64,000 nt of DNA from NCBI RefSeq assembly GCF_000263855.1, contig NZ_AJWX01000025.1:37046-101045 (forward strand), in the 5' to 3' direction. The translations under genes and the position numbers were made by a program. How positions within the stretch are numbered: position 1 is the stretch's first letter; each line of letters opens with the position of its first letter. Positions 1 through 23,396 of the stretch are shown piece by piece. The stretch comes from Pseudomonas sp. M47T1. GTDB taxonomy: Bacteria > Pseudomonadota > Gammaproteobacteria > Pseudomonadales > Pseudomonadaceae. The notes below the pieces were generated by a model. It saw nothing but the letters and a program-made list of their open reading frames with translations. It made no database searches and was not told the DNA's origin.

Positions 1-1
1 T

Positions 2-3000
2 GGCAGCGAAGGCCCGTTGCGTGCCTGGCTGGCCGAGCGCCTGCCGGACTTCATGGTGCCCGCTCACCTCATCACCCTGGCGCAGATGCCGCTCAGCCCC
101 AACGGCAAACTGGAGCGCAAGGCCTTGCCGTTGCCCCAGGCCCAGGTGCAGGCCTATGTGGCGCCCCAGGGCGAGCGCGAAGTGGAGATGGCGCGTATCT
201 GGCAGCAAGTGCTGGGCCTGGAGCAGGTAGGCGCCAGCGACAACTTTTTCGAGCTGGGCGGCGATTCGATCATCGCCATCCAGGTGGTGAGCCGTGCACG
301 TCAGGCCGGGCTGCTGCTGGCCCCACGCGACCTGTTTCAGCACCAGACGCTGGCGGCGCTGGCCAGGGTGGCGCAGCGCGATGACACGCCGGGTGTCGAG
401 CAGTTACCGGTCACCGGTGCCAGCCTGCTGTTGCCATTCCAGACGCGCTTCTTCGCCAGCGAAATTGCCCAGCGCCAGCATTGGAACCAGTCGGTAATGC
501 TGGGCTTCAACCGTGACATCCCCGGCGAAGCCCTGCGTCAGGCACTCAATGTGCTGGTGGCGCAGCATGATGCCTTGCGCTTGCGTTTTGACCCGCAAGG
601 GCGCGCGCACCACGTGGCCGCCGGCCAGCCTGTACTGTGGCAGAAGAATGTTGCCGACCAGGCGGAAATGGACGCGCTCTGTGAACAGGCGCAAACCAGC
701 CTGGACCTGCTCGAAGGCCCACTGTTGCGGGCGGTGCAGATGCAACTCTGGGACGGCAGCCAGCGCTTGCTGTTGGTGGTGCACCATCTGGTAGTGGATG
801 GTGTTTCGTGGCGTATCCTGCTGGAAGACCTGCAGAGCCTGTGCCGGCAACTTGCGGACGGTGCGCGCCCGCAATTGCCGCCACGCACCACGGCCATGCG
901 TGACTGGGCCGAGGCCCTGCACAGCCAGGCCACCAGCCCGCAGCTGGCCCTGGAACTGCCCTGGTGGCAGGCGCAATTGGCCGGCAACCGCGTAGAACAC
1001 CTGGTGGCCAACCCCCAGGCAGTGGCGTGCCAGCGCGACCTGCAAAACCTGGAAACCCACCTGGATGCCGAGCGCACGCGACAACTGCTGCGCCAGGCGC
1101 CGGCGGCGTATCGCACCCAGGTCAATGACTTGCTGCTCACCGCCCTGGCACGGGGCTGGCAGCGCTGGAGCGGGCAGGACGCCGTGCATGTGGAACTTGA
1201 AGGGCACGGCCGCGAGCAGGAGTGGGCGGCCGCTGCCGACCTGAGCCGCACGGTGGGCTGGTTCACCAGCACCTACCCGCTGCGTTTGCAGGCCACTGGC
1301 GAGGTGGGGGACTCGATCAAGGCCATCAAGGAGCATTTGCGCCAGGTGCCCAACCGCGGCATTGGCCATGGTGTGCTGGCCTGGCTGTCGCCACATGGCG
1401 CTGCCCTGCGTGCGCTGCCGGCGCCGCGCATCACCTTCAACTACCTGGGGCAATTCGACCAGAGCTTTGGTGACGACGCGCTGCTGTACCCGGCGGCGGA
1501 ATCCAGTGGTCGCAACATGCACCCGGAGGCGCCGCCCGGCAACTGGCTGAGCATCAACGGCAGCATCATCGACGGTCGCCTGCGCCTGGTGTGGAGCTTT
1601 GCCCCGCAGTGGTTCAGCGCGCCTCAGGTGCAAGGCCTGGCCGATGCCTGGCAAACCGAGTTGACGGCGTTGATCGAACATTGCCTGAGCCCCAGGGCGG
1701 GCGGCCTGACACCGTCGGACTTCCCTCTGGCGCGCCTGACCCAGGCGCAACTGGACAACCTGCCGGTGCCGGTGGCTCAGCTCGAAGACATCTACCCACT
1801 GTCGCCCATGCAGCAGGGCATCCTGTTCCACAGCGTGTTCACGCCCCAGGCAGGCGCCTACATCAACCAATTGCGCGTGGATGTGCAGGGCCTGGACCTG
1901 GCGCGTTTCCGCGCCGCCTGGCAGGCGGCGCTGGACGCTCACCCGGTCTTGCGCAGCGGTTTTGCCTGGGAAGGCGAGGGCGACTCGCCGTTGCAGATCG
2001 TTCACCGTCACGTCAGCCTGGTGCTGGAACAGGGCGCCCATGTCGAGGATGCCGACCAGGTGGCCGACGCCGAGCGCCAGCGCGGTTTCGACCTGCGCCG
2101 CCCGGCGTTGATGCGCCTGCGCCTGGTGCGCGTGGCTGAGGGGGGCCAGCACCTGATCTGGACTTGCCACCACTTGCTGCTCGATGGCTGGAGCCAGTCA
2201 CAGTTACTGGGCGAAGTGCTACAGCGCTACGCCGGCCAGCTGCCAAGCCGCAACGCCCCGGCCTACCGGGACTATATCCGCTGGCTGGGTCAGCGCCCCG
2301 ACAGCGAAGGCTTCTGGCGCACCAGCCTGGGCGAGCTGCAGGAGCCGACCTACCTGGCCAACCTGCTGGCGTACGAAGGCTTGGGTGAAACCGGGCAAGT
2401 TGAAGTGCAGGTGCAACTGGACGCCGCGCAGACCGCCCGCTTGCAAGGCTTCGCCCGCCAGCATCACGTGACCTTCAACACTCTGGTGCAGTCCGCCTGG
2501 CTGTTGCTGTTGCACCGCTACAGCGGGCAGGCCACCGTGGCCTTCGGTGCCACCGTGGCCGGGCGCCCGGCGCAGTTGCCGGGCATCGAACAGCAACTGG
2601 GGCTGTTCATCAACACCTTGCCAGTGGCCGCCACGCCGCAGCCGCTGCTCAGCGTGCAAGCATGGCTGGCCCAGGTGCAGCACGTTAACCTGGACCTGCG
2701 CGAGCACGAGCACACGCCGCTTTATGACATTCAGCGCTGGCTGGGTTACAGCGGGCGCGGGCTGTTCGACCACGTGCTGGTGTTCGAAAACTATCCGGTG
2801 AGCGAGGCCTTGCAGCAAGGCGCGCCGGCCGGCGTCAGTTTTGCCAACGCACGGGCCACCGAGCAGTCCAGCTACCCGCTGATGCTGATGGTCAACCTTG
2901 GCGAGCAACTGACCCTGCGTTTCAACTTCCAACTGGCCAGCTTCGACCGTGACGCCATGGCGCGGCTGGGTAACCATTTCACTCGATTGTTGCTGGCCCT

Positions 3001-6000
3001 GGCCGAGGATGCCGCCCGGCCGCTGGCCGAGCTGTCGATGCTGGACGACCAGGAGAGCGCCCGGTTGCTGAGCCTGGGTGTGAAGGCTGGCGCGCCCTTG
3101 GCGGCGCCGAGCCTGGTGCAGTTGTTCCAGCAGCAGGTCGCACGCACGCCGGCCGCGCTGGCGGTGATTGCCAGCGACGAGTCTGTCGATTACGCCACGC
3201 TCAACCGCCGCGCCAACCGCCTGGCGCGCAGCCTGCGCGCCAGTGGCGTGCAGCCCGATGACCGCGTGGCCATTGCCAGCGAGCGTGGCGCACCGCTGCT
3301 GGTGGCGTTGCTGGCCGTGCTCAAGGCCGGCGCCGCCTATGTGCCGCTGGACCCGGAGTTCCCGGCCGAGCGCCTGGGCCACATGCTGGGCGACAGCGGC
3401 GCGCGACTGCTGCTGACCCAGCAGCACCTGCTGGGCGAGTTGCCGACTCACGACAACGTCTGGTGCCTGGACCGTGATCAGGCCTTGTGGGCCGACGAAG
3501 ATGACCGTGACTTGCCTGCGGTCAATCATGCCGAGCACCTGGCGTATGTGATCTACACCTCAGGCTCCACCGGGCGCCCCAAGGGTGTGGCCGTCAGTCA
3601 TGGTGCGTTGGTCAACTTCCTCCAGAGCATGGCCGAACAGCCCGGCCTGGCGGCGGGCGAGCGCATGCTGGCGCTGACCTCGCTGTGCTTCGACATCGCC
3701 GGTCTTGAGCTTTACTTGCCGCTGATCCAGGGCGCCAGCGTGGTGCTGGTGGACCGCGACACGGCGCGCGACCCGCAGCGCCTGTGGGCCGCCATCGAGC
3801 AGCATCAGGTGCGCAGCATTCAGGCTACGCCGTCCACCTGGCGTATGCTGGCGGCGCACCCGCAACTGGCGGAAAAACTTGCTGGCCGCCAATTGCTGTG
3901 CGGTGGCGAAGCCTTGCCAAACGACCTTGCCGAGCAGCTGATTGGCGCCGCCGGGCACGTCTGGAACCTATACGGCCCCACCGAAACCACCATCTGGTCG
4001 GCCCGCCGACGGCTGGACCGCGACCACCCGCACACCTGGCTGGGCGAAGCCATTGCCCACACTGGCCTGTACGTGCTGGATGCATACTTGCAACCCTTGC
4101 CCCTGGGCGTGGCCGGTGAGCTGTTCATTGGCGGCCAGGGCCTTGCCCGTGGGTATCACGGGCGCGCCGACCTTACGGCCGAGCGCTTTGTGCCGGATCC
4201 GCAAGGTGGTGGCCGCTTGTACCGTACCGGTGACCTGGCGCGCTGGCGGGTCAATGGCCAACTTGAATACGTGGGGCGCATCGACCAGCAAGTGAAGGTC
4301 CGCGGTTTCCGAATCGAGTTGGGTGAAATCGAAGCGCAGTTGCTCAAGCAGCCGTCGGTGCGCGAAGCGGCCGTGGTGGCTCGCAGCGCCGGCCAGGGGC
4401 AGCAACTGATTGGCTACGTGGTGGGTGACGGGCTGGACCTGGGAGCCTTGAAGGCATCGCTCAAGCAGCAATTGCCGGATTATATGGTGCCGGCGCAACT
4501 GGTGCACTTGCAGGCCATGCCGCTGACGCCCAACCGCAAGCTCGACCGCAAGGCGCTGCCGGCGCCCGAGTGGCACGGCCAGGCTTACCAAGCCCCGCAC
4601 GGGCGCATCGAAACCTTGCTGGCCGAGGTCTGGGCCCAGGTTCTGGGGCTTGCGCAGGTGGGGGTGCAGGACAACTTCTTCGAACTGGGTGGCGATTCCA
4701 TCGTCACCATTCAGGTGGTGGGCAAGGCGCGGCAGGCCGGGCTGGTGTTCAGCCCGAAAATGCTCTTCGAACATCCCACCGTGCAGGCGCTGGCCGCCGT
4801 GGTGGAAACCCTTGAGGCCAGCGACGAAGCGCCGCTGGCCGTGATGGTACTGGACGATGCCCAGCGTGCCGCGCTGCCGGTGGCCGAGGCCGATATTGCC
4901 CAGGTGTATGGGTTGACGCCCATGCAACATGGCATGCTGTTCCATCAACTGCTCGACAGCAGCGAAGGCGTGTACGTCAACCAATTGCGCGTGGACGTGG
5001 AGGCCGTTGACGTCGAGCGCTTGCGACAGGCCTGGCAGTCGGCGCTGGATAGCCATGACAGCCTGCGCACCGGCTTCTGCTGGCAGGGGCTGCAAACGCC
5101 GCTGCAATGGGTGCAACGCACGCTGCACCTGCCGTTGCAGGTACTGGACTGGCGTGAAGGCTTCGACGCCCAGGCGCTGGAGCAGTTGGCCGCCGACGAC
5201 CAGGCCTGCGGCTTTGCCCTGGACCAGCCGCCGCTGCTGCGCCTGACCCTGGTGCGTTGTGATGAGCAGCGTTATCACCTGATCTATACCCATCACCACA
5301 TCCTCATGGACGGCTGGAGCACCGCACAGTTGCTCGGCGAAGTCATGCAGCGCTACCTCGGCGAATCACCGGTGGCCGGCCCCGGCGGTTATGGTGACTA
5401 CCTGCGCTGGTTACAGGGCCGGGACCCGGTGGCCACCGAGCAGTTCTGGCAACAGCAGATGGCGCCGTTGCCAGCCCCCACGCGGTTGGCAGACAGCCTG
5501 ATCAAACCCACCGCCGGTACCGGCTTTGGCCAGCATGAACTGCACCTGGCCGTCGCTCCACTGGCCACTTTCGCCCGTGGCTGCCAGGTTACCGTCAACA
5601 CGTTGTTGCAGGCGGCCTGGGCCATCGTATTGCAGCGCTACAGCGGCCAGCCGGCCGTGGCATTCGGTGCCACGGTGTCGGGGCGTCCGCCGGAGCTGCC
5701 TGGTATTGACCGGCAACTGGGGCTGTTCATCAACACCTTGCCAGTGGTTGCCCAGCCAGCACCGCACCTGGCGGTGGGCCAATGGTTGCACCAAGTGCAG
5801 GCCCAGGCGGTGGCGTTGCGCGAGTTCGAACACACGCCGCTGTACGAACTGCAGCGCCGCCATGGCGACGGTGACGCGCTGTTCGACAGCTTGCTGGTGT
5901 TCGAAAACTTCCCGGTGGCCGAGGTGCTGGAGCGCGCCGATAGCCCGGTACGTTTTTGCGCCGCAGGCATACAAGGCAACACCAACTACCCGCTGACGTT

Positions 6001-7990
6001 AATGGCGTCGCTGGGCGACAGCCTGAAAATTGGCTTCAGCTACCGCCGCAGTCATTTCAGCGACGAGGCCGTGCAGGCGCTCGCGGGTCAGTTGCAAACG
6101 TTGCTGCTGGCGATGATCGAGGACGCCGAACGGCCCTTGGGCGAACTGCCGTTGCTCGATGCTGCCAGCCAGCAGGCACTGTTGGTGGACTGCAATCGCA
6201 GCGCCATGGCCTACGACCCGGCGCAAGGCTTGCCTCAGTTGATCCAAGCCCAGGTGCTGCGCAGCCCCGAGGCCGTGGCGGTGATTGCCGATGACGGCGA
6301 GCTGACGTATGCACAGCTCAACGCCCGCGCCAACCAGTTGGCCGGCTACCTGCGCCAGCAGGGCGTGGGCCCCGACGTGACCGTGGGCATTGCCCTGGAG
6401 CGCGGCATGCACTTGCCGGTGGCCTTGCTGGCCGTGATGAAGGCCGGCGGCGCCTACGTGCCCATGGACCCCGAATTCCCCCGCGAGCGCCTGGCGCACA
6501 TGCTCGAAGACAGCGGTCTGACCCTGCTGATCAGTGAACGCCGTCTGTTGGCGGCCTTGCCGACGACCACGGTCACCACCTTCTGCATGGATGACCTTGG
6601 CAGCCTTGATGGTGTGGGCCGTGATAACGGCCCGGCACAGGGGCACCCCGAGCACCTGGCGTATGTGATCTATACCTCCGGTTCCACCGGCAAGCCCAAG
6701 GGCGTGGCGGTGCGCCAGGGCGGCCTGGTCAACTTCCTGCACAGCATGGTGGCTAGCCCCGGTATCGGCGCCGAGGACCGCGTGCTGGGGCTGACGTCGC
6801 TGTCGTTCGACATTTCTGCGCTGGAGCTGTACCTGCCATTGCTGGTGGGCGGCGCCGTAGTGCTGGTGGAACGCATGGCGGCCAAGGACCCGGCCCGCCT
6901 GTTGGCGATCATCGAGCAGCACGGGGTGTCGGTGGTCCAGGCCACACCGTCCAGTTGGGGCATGCTGGCCAGTCACGAAGGCTTCGCCCGGCTGCGGGGC
7001 AAGCGTTTCTTCTGCGGTGGTGAGGCGTTGTCCAGCGAGCTGGCGGCGCGGCTGGGTGAACAGGCGGCGCAACTGTGGAACCTGTACGGGCCCACGGAAA
7101 CCACCATCTGGTCGGCGCTCAACCTCGTTCAGGGCCGGCCTGACCTGGGCGGGCCGTTGGCCAACACCCAACTGCATGTGCTCGACGACAGCCTCAACCC
7201 GGCCCCACCCGGCGTGCCAGGCGAGCTGTACATTGGAGGCGACGGCCTGGCGCGCGGTTACCATGCGCGCCCGGGGCTGACCGCCGAGCGCTTCGTCGCC
7301 GACCCCTTCACCAGCAATGGCGCGCGCCTGTACCGCACCGGCGACCTGGCGCGGCGGCGTGCCGATGGCGTGCTGGAATACTTGGGGCGTATCGACCAGC
7401 AGGTGAAGATTCGCGGCCTGCGTATCGAACTGGGCGAAATCGAAGCGTGCCTGCTCAACCAGGCCGGCGTGGGCGAAGCCGCAGTGGTGGCCCGTGAGTC
7501 GGCGTATGGCAAGCAGTTGGTGGGCTATGTGACCGGGGTGGACGACAGTCGCCTGGAAGGGCTGAAGACGCAGTTGCGTCGCGACCTGCCAGACTACATG
7601 GTGCCCGCGCAACTGATAGCCCTGGCGCGCATGCCGCTGACCCCCAACGGCAAGCTCGACCGCAAGGCCCTGCCGGCCCCGGACTGGCAACCGCGTGAGT
7701 ACGTGGCGCCGCGTAACGATACCGAGCAGTTGCTGGCCGACATCTGGGCCCAGGTGCTGGGCCTTGGTCAAGTAGGCGTGACCGACAACTTCTTCGAGCT
7801 GGGCGGCCATTCGCTGCTGGCCACACAGGTGTTCACCCGCCTGCAAGCCGCGTTGCAGGTGTCGTTGAGCCTGCGCCAGGTGTTTGAAGTGGCCACCGTT
7901 GCCGAACTGGCCGAGCTGGTCGAGTCTGCCCGCGCCCCGCAAACAACCACCGACCTGGACGACCTGATGGCCCGCCTCGAAGCCCTGTAA
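2..7990 (+). CDS. Siderophore non-ribosomal peptide synthetase, 5'-truncated: (A)-T-E-C-A(Gly)-T-C-A(Gly)-T
   Basis: This multimodular NRPS is open at the left edge, where the reading frame is uninterrupted. The visible part begins in the last core of an A domain (NGKLERKALP, ~nt 101). Next come a T domain (DNFFELGGDSI, ~240), an epimerization domain (HHLVVDGVSW ~781, NYLGQFDQ ~1439) and a C domain (LSPMQQGILFH ~1800, HHLLLDGWS ~2168). These are followed by an A domain (3100-4560), T (4667), C (HHHILMDGWS ~5291), A (6230-7670) and a last T (GGHSLLATQ ~7800). By alignment to the GrsA pocket positions I read DILQLGLIWK and DILQFGLIWK, which match or nearly match published glycine codes. There is no terminal thioesterase, so the chain must pass to the next protein. 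The first visible module delivers a D-residue. The presence of E and C domains, the siderophore neighbours and the Pvd-like next gene support a role in siderophore assembly in the cytoplasm. Confidence 0.93.
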   Translation, partial: GSEGPLRAWLAERLPDFMVPAHLITLAQMPLSPNGKLERKALPLPQAQVQAYVAPQGEREVEMARIWQQVLGLEQVGASDNFFELGGDSIIAIQVVSRARQAGLLLAPRDLFQHQTLAALARVAQRDDTPGVEQLPVTGASLLLPFQTRFFASEIAQRQHWNQSVMLGFNRDIPGEALRQALNVLVAQHDALRLRFDPQGRAHHVAAGQPVLWQKNVADQAEMDALCEQAQTSLDLLEGPLLRAVQMQLWDGSQRLLLVVHHLVVDGVSWRILLEDLQSLCRQLADGARPQLPPRTTAMRDWAEALHSQATSPQLALELPWWQAQLAGNRVEHLVANPQAVACQRDLQNLETHLDAERTRQLLRQAPAAYRTQVNDLLLTALARGWQRWSGQDAVHVELEGHGREQEWAAAADLSRTVGWFTSTYPLRLQATGEVGDSIKAIKEHLRQVPNRGIGHGVLAWLSPHGAALRALPAPRITFNYLGQFDQSFGDDALLYPAAESSGRNMHPEAPPGNWLSINGSIIDGRLRLVWSFAPQWFSAPQVQGLADAWQTELTALIEHCLSPRAGGLTPSDFPLARLTQAQLDNLPVPVAQLEDIYPLSPMQQGILFHSVFTPQAGAYINQLRVDVQGLDLARFRAAWQAALDAHPVLRSGFAWEGEGDSPLQIVHRHVSLVLEQGAHVEDADQVADAERQRGFDLRRPALMRLRLVRVAEGGQHLIWTCHHLLLDGWSQSQLLGEVLQRYAGQLPSRNAPAYRDYIRWLGQRPDSEGFWRTSLGELQEPTYLANLLAYEGLGETGQVEVQVQLDAAQTARLQGFARQHHVTFNTLVQSAWLLLLHRYSGQATVAFGATVAGRPAQLPGIEQQLGLFINTLPVAATPQPLLSVQAWLAQVQHVNLDLREHEHTPLYDIQRWLGYSGRGLFDHVLVFENYPVSEALQQGAPAGVSFANARATEQSSYPLMLMVNLGEQLTLRFNFQLASFDRDAMARLGNHFTRLLLALAEDAARPLAELSMLDDQESARLLSLGVKAGAPLAAPSLVQLFQQQVARTPAALAVIASDESVDYATLNRRANRLARSLRASGVQPDDRVAIASERGAPLLVALLAVLKAGAAYVPLDPEFPAERLGHMLGDSGARLLLTQQHLLGELPTHDNVWCLDRDQALWADEDDRDLPAVNHAEHLAYVIYTSGSTGRPKGVAVSHGALVNFLQSMAEQPGLAAGERMLALTSLCFDIAGLELYLPLIQGASVVLVDRDTARDPQRLWAAIEQHQVRSIQATPSTWRMLAAHPQLAEKLAGRQLLCGGEALPNDLAEQLIGAAGHVWNLYGPTETTIWSARRRLDRDHPHTWLGEAIAHTGLYVLDAYLQPLPLGVAGELFIGGQGLARGYHGRADLTAERFVPDPQGGGRLYRTGDLARWRVNGQLEYVGRIDQQVKVRGFRIELGEIEAQLLKQPSVREAAVVARSAGQGQQLIGYVVGDGLDLGALKASLKQQLPDYMVPAQLVHLQAMPLTPNRKLDRKALPAPEWHGQAYQAPHGRIETLLAEVWAQVLGLAQVGVQDNFFELGGDSIVTIQVVGKARQAGLVFSPKMLFEHPTVQALAAVVETLEASDEAPLAVMVLDDAQRAALPVAEADIAQVYGLTPMQHGMLFHQLLDSSEGVYVNQLRVDVEAVDVERLRQAWQSALDSHDSLRTGFCWQGLQTPLQWVQRTLHLPLQVLDWREGFDAQALEQLAADDQACGFALDQPPLLRLTLVRCDEQRYHLIYTHHHILMDGWSTAQLLGEVMQRYLGESPVAGPGGYGDYLRWLQGRDPVATEQFWQQQMAPLPAPTRLADSLIKPTAGTGFGQHELHLAVAPLATFARGCQVTVNTLLQAAWAIVLQRYSGQPAVAFGATVSGRPPELPGIDRQLGLFINTLPVVAQPAPHLAVGQWLHQVQAQAVALREFEHTPLYELQRRHGDGDALFDSLLVFENFPVAEVLERADSPVRFCAAGIQGNTNYPLTLMASLGDSLKIGFSYRRSHFSDEAVQALAGQLQTLLLAMIEDAERPLGELPLLDAASQQALLVDCNRSAMAYDPAQGLPQLIQAQVLRSPEAVAVIADDGELTYAQLNARANQLAGYLRQQGVGPDVTVGIALERGMHLPVALLAVMKAGGAYVPMDPEFPRERLAHMLEDSGLTLLISERRLLAALPTTTVTTFCMDDLGSLDGVGRDNGPAQGHPEHLAYVIYTSGSTGKPKGVAVRQGGLVNFLHSMVASPGIGAEDRVLGLTSLSFDISALELYLPLLVGGAVVLVERMAAKDPARLLAIIEQHGVSVVQATPSSWGMLASHEGFARLRGKRFFCGGEALSSELAARLGEQAAQLWNLYGPTETTIWSALNLVQGRPDLGGPLANTQLHVLDDSLNPAPPGVPGELYIGGDGLARGYHARPGLTAERFVADPFTSNGARLYRTGDLARRRADGVLEYLGRIDQQVKIRGLRIELGEIEACLLNQAGVGEAAVVARESAYGKQLVGYVTGVDDSRLEGLKTQLRRDLPDYMVPAQLIALARMPLTPNGKLDRKALPAPDWQPREYVAPRNDTEQLLADIWAQVLGLGQVGVTDNFFELGGHSLLATQVFTRLQAALQVSLSLRQVFEVATVAELAELVESARAPQTTTDLDDLMARLEAL

Positions 7991-8011
7991 CCCTGTACCG
8001 TCGACTGTTTT

Positions 8012-8077
8012 TGTGGGGGCTGGCTTGCCAGCGAGCTTTTCGGGCTTCAACAGCTCGCTGGCACGCCAGCTCCCACA
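8012..8077. repeat. REP-like palindromic element, copy 1
   Basis: Imperfect inverted repeat with left arm GTGGGGGCTGGCTTGCCAGC and right arm GCTGGCACGCCAGCTCCCAC around a short loop. The same sequence recurs at 23213-23275 and 58941-59005, always between genes. It lies between the two NRPS genes and may act as a transcript-stabilising or attenuating hairpin. Confidence 0.75.
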
Positions 8078-8107
8078 GTGGGTACAGATTTCAAGCTTTT
8101 GTGCTGT

Positions 8108-8131
8108 TAATGATTCCCCTTCCCATTTCGT
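8108..8131 (+). promoter_or_regulatory. Degenerate iron-starvation (PvdS) box, weak candidate
   Basis: TAATG at 8108-8112, then exactly 16 bases, then CGT at 8129-8131. The spacing matches the TAAAT-N16-CGT consensus but the first half has two mismatches. It sits about 30 bases ahead of the second NRPS gene. I offer it only because a perfect box occurs elsewhere in the same locus (31443-31466). Confidence 0.25.
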
Positions 8132-8163
8132 CTTGAATCACAAAGAACCCGGAATTCCTTGTG

Positions 8164-22194
<14,031 letters not shown>

Positions 22195-22220
22195 ACCCTA
22201 CTTTGCATGGAAAACAGACA

Positions 22221-23183
22221 ATGGCGTTAAACGCTGAACTGGCGGCCTTTCTCGACCTGGTCGACGAAGGTCGCGACGCTGGCCGCCCGCCAATGCACGA
22301 GCAGACCGTGGGCCAGGCTCGGGCCGAATTCGAGCGCTCGTCCGCAGAGCTTGGGTGGCAGGTGGCCGGGCCGGTGACGGTTCGCGAGCAGCACTTCACT
22401 GCCCGTGACGGCGCCTGTGTACCGGTGCGCCTCTACCTGCCCGCCGATGCGCCCGAGCGCCAACAGCCGTGGCCAGTGCTGGTGTATTACCACGGCGGTG
22501 GTTTCGTGGTGGGTAGCCTCGATTCCCACGACCGTGTGTGCCGCGAGTTCTGCTGGCGTACGCCCTGCGCAGTGCTGGCGGTGGGTTACCGGCTGGCGCC
22601 GGAACACCCGTTCCCTGCGGCGGTGAACGACGCCGAGGATGCACTGACCTGGTTATGGGAGCAGGCCCCCGCCCTGGGCCTGGACCGCGAGCGCCTGGCG
22701 TTGGCGGGCGACAGCGCTGGCGCGACCCTGGCCACGGTAGCGGCCATCAAGGCCGGGCAGGGTGCCTTGCCCGTGCGGCCACGGTTGCAGATGCTGTTCT
22801 ACCCGGTAACTGACACCGCGGCCAGGAGGGTGTCCACCGACCTGTTCGATCAGGGCTACTTGCTGGAGACACCGACCTTGGAGTGGTTCTATAGCCACTA
22901 CCTGCCTGAAAACGAGCAGCGCCGCGACTGGCGCGCATCGCCCTTGCGCGCCGACGTGCCTACGTGCACGGCCCCAGCCTATATCGCGGTGGCAGGTTTC
23001 GATCCACTGTTGGACGAAGGCTGCGCCTACGCCGAACACCTGCGTGCCGCCGGCGTGGAGGTGACCTTGCATTGCCAGGCCGACCTGACCCACGACTTCC
23101 TGCGCATGGCCAGCATCACGCCCGTGGCCCTACCGCTGTACGAAACCTTCACAGCGGTGCTGGCCCAGGCACTGGCGTCCTGA
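22221..23183 (+). CDS. Alpha/beta hydrolase, HSL/acetyl-esterase (GDXG) family, linked to the siderophore NRPS
   Basis: Cytoplasmic-type hydrolase of about 320 residues with the family's oxyanion motif HGGG, nucleophile elbow GDSAG, acid in GFDPLLDEG and catalytic His in THDF. No signal peptide is visible. ATG 22221 has GGAAAA seven bases upstream. An alternative ATG at 22191 overlaps the NRPS stop (ATGA), which would couple translation directly. Its position immediately after an NRPS lacking a thioesterase suggests two options: release or hydrolysis of the finished peptide, or cleavage of the ferri-siderophore after import. Neither can be decided from sequence. HSL-family esterases are broad in substrate, so an unrelated role is possible. 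Confidence 0.85.
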   Translation: MALNAELAAFLDLVDEGRDAGRPPMHEQTVGQARAEFERSSAELGWQVAGPVTVREQHFTARDGACVPVRLYLPADAPERQQPWPVLVYYHGGGFVVGSLDSHDRVCREFCWRTPCAVLAVGYRLAPEHPFPAAVNDAEDALTWLWEQAPALGLDRERLALAGDSAGATLATVAAIKAGQGALPVRPRLQMLFYPVTDTAARRVSTDLFDQGYLLETPTLEWFYSHYLPENEQRRDWRASPLRADVPTCTAPAYIAVAGFDPLLDEGCAYAEHLRAAGVEVTLHCQADLTHDFLRMASITPVALPLYETFTAVLAQALAS

Positions 23184-23212
23184 CCGCAGTCTTTGTGGCG
23201 GGACCTGTCTAG

Positions 23213-23275
23213 GTGGGAGCTGGCTTGCCAGCGAGCTTTTGGGCCTCAACAGCTTGCTGAAAAGCCAGCCCCACA
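23213..23275. repeat. REP-like palindromic element, copy 2
   Basis: Left arm GTGGGAGCTGGCTTGCCAGC is almost identical to copies at 8012 and 58941. The right arm (AGCTTGCTGAAAAGCCAGCC) is more diverged. It lies downstream of the hydrolase gene, ahead of the shared terminator. Confidence 0.75.
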
Positions 23276-23345
23276 GAGTTTATTCCCCTGTAGCTGCCTG
23301 AGGCTGCGTCTTGCTACGCGGTGAGTCAGGCCGCTGCCGAACATG

Positions 23346-23380
23346 AAAAAACGCCAGCCCCGTGAGGGACTGGCGTTTTT
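23346..23380. terminator. Bidirectional rho-independent terminator
   Basis: Stem ACGCCAG (23351-23357) pairs perfectly with CTGGCGT (23370-23376), extended by CCC/GGG. An A-run lies on the left and a T-run on the right, so it can stop both the rightward NRPS-hydrolase transcript and the leftward receptor transcript. Confidence 0.88.
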
Positions 23381-23396
23381 GCGTGGCGGCGGCTGC

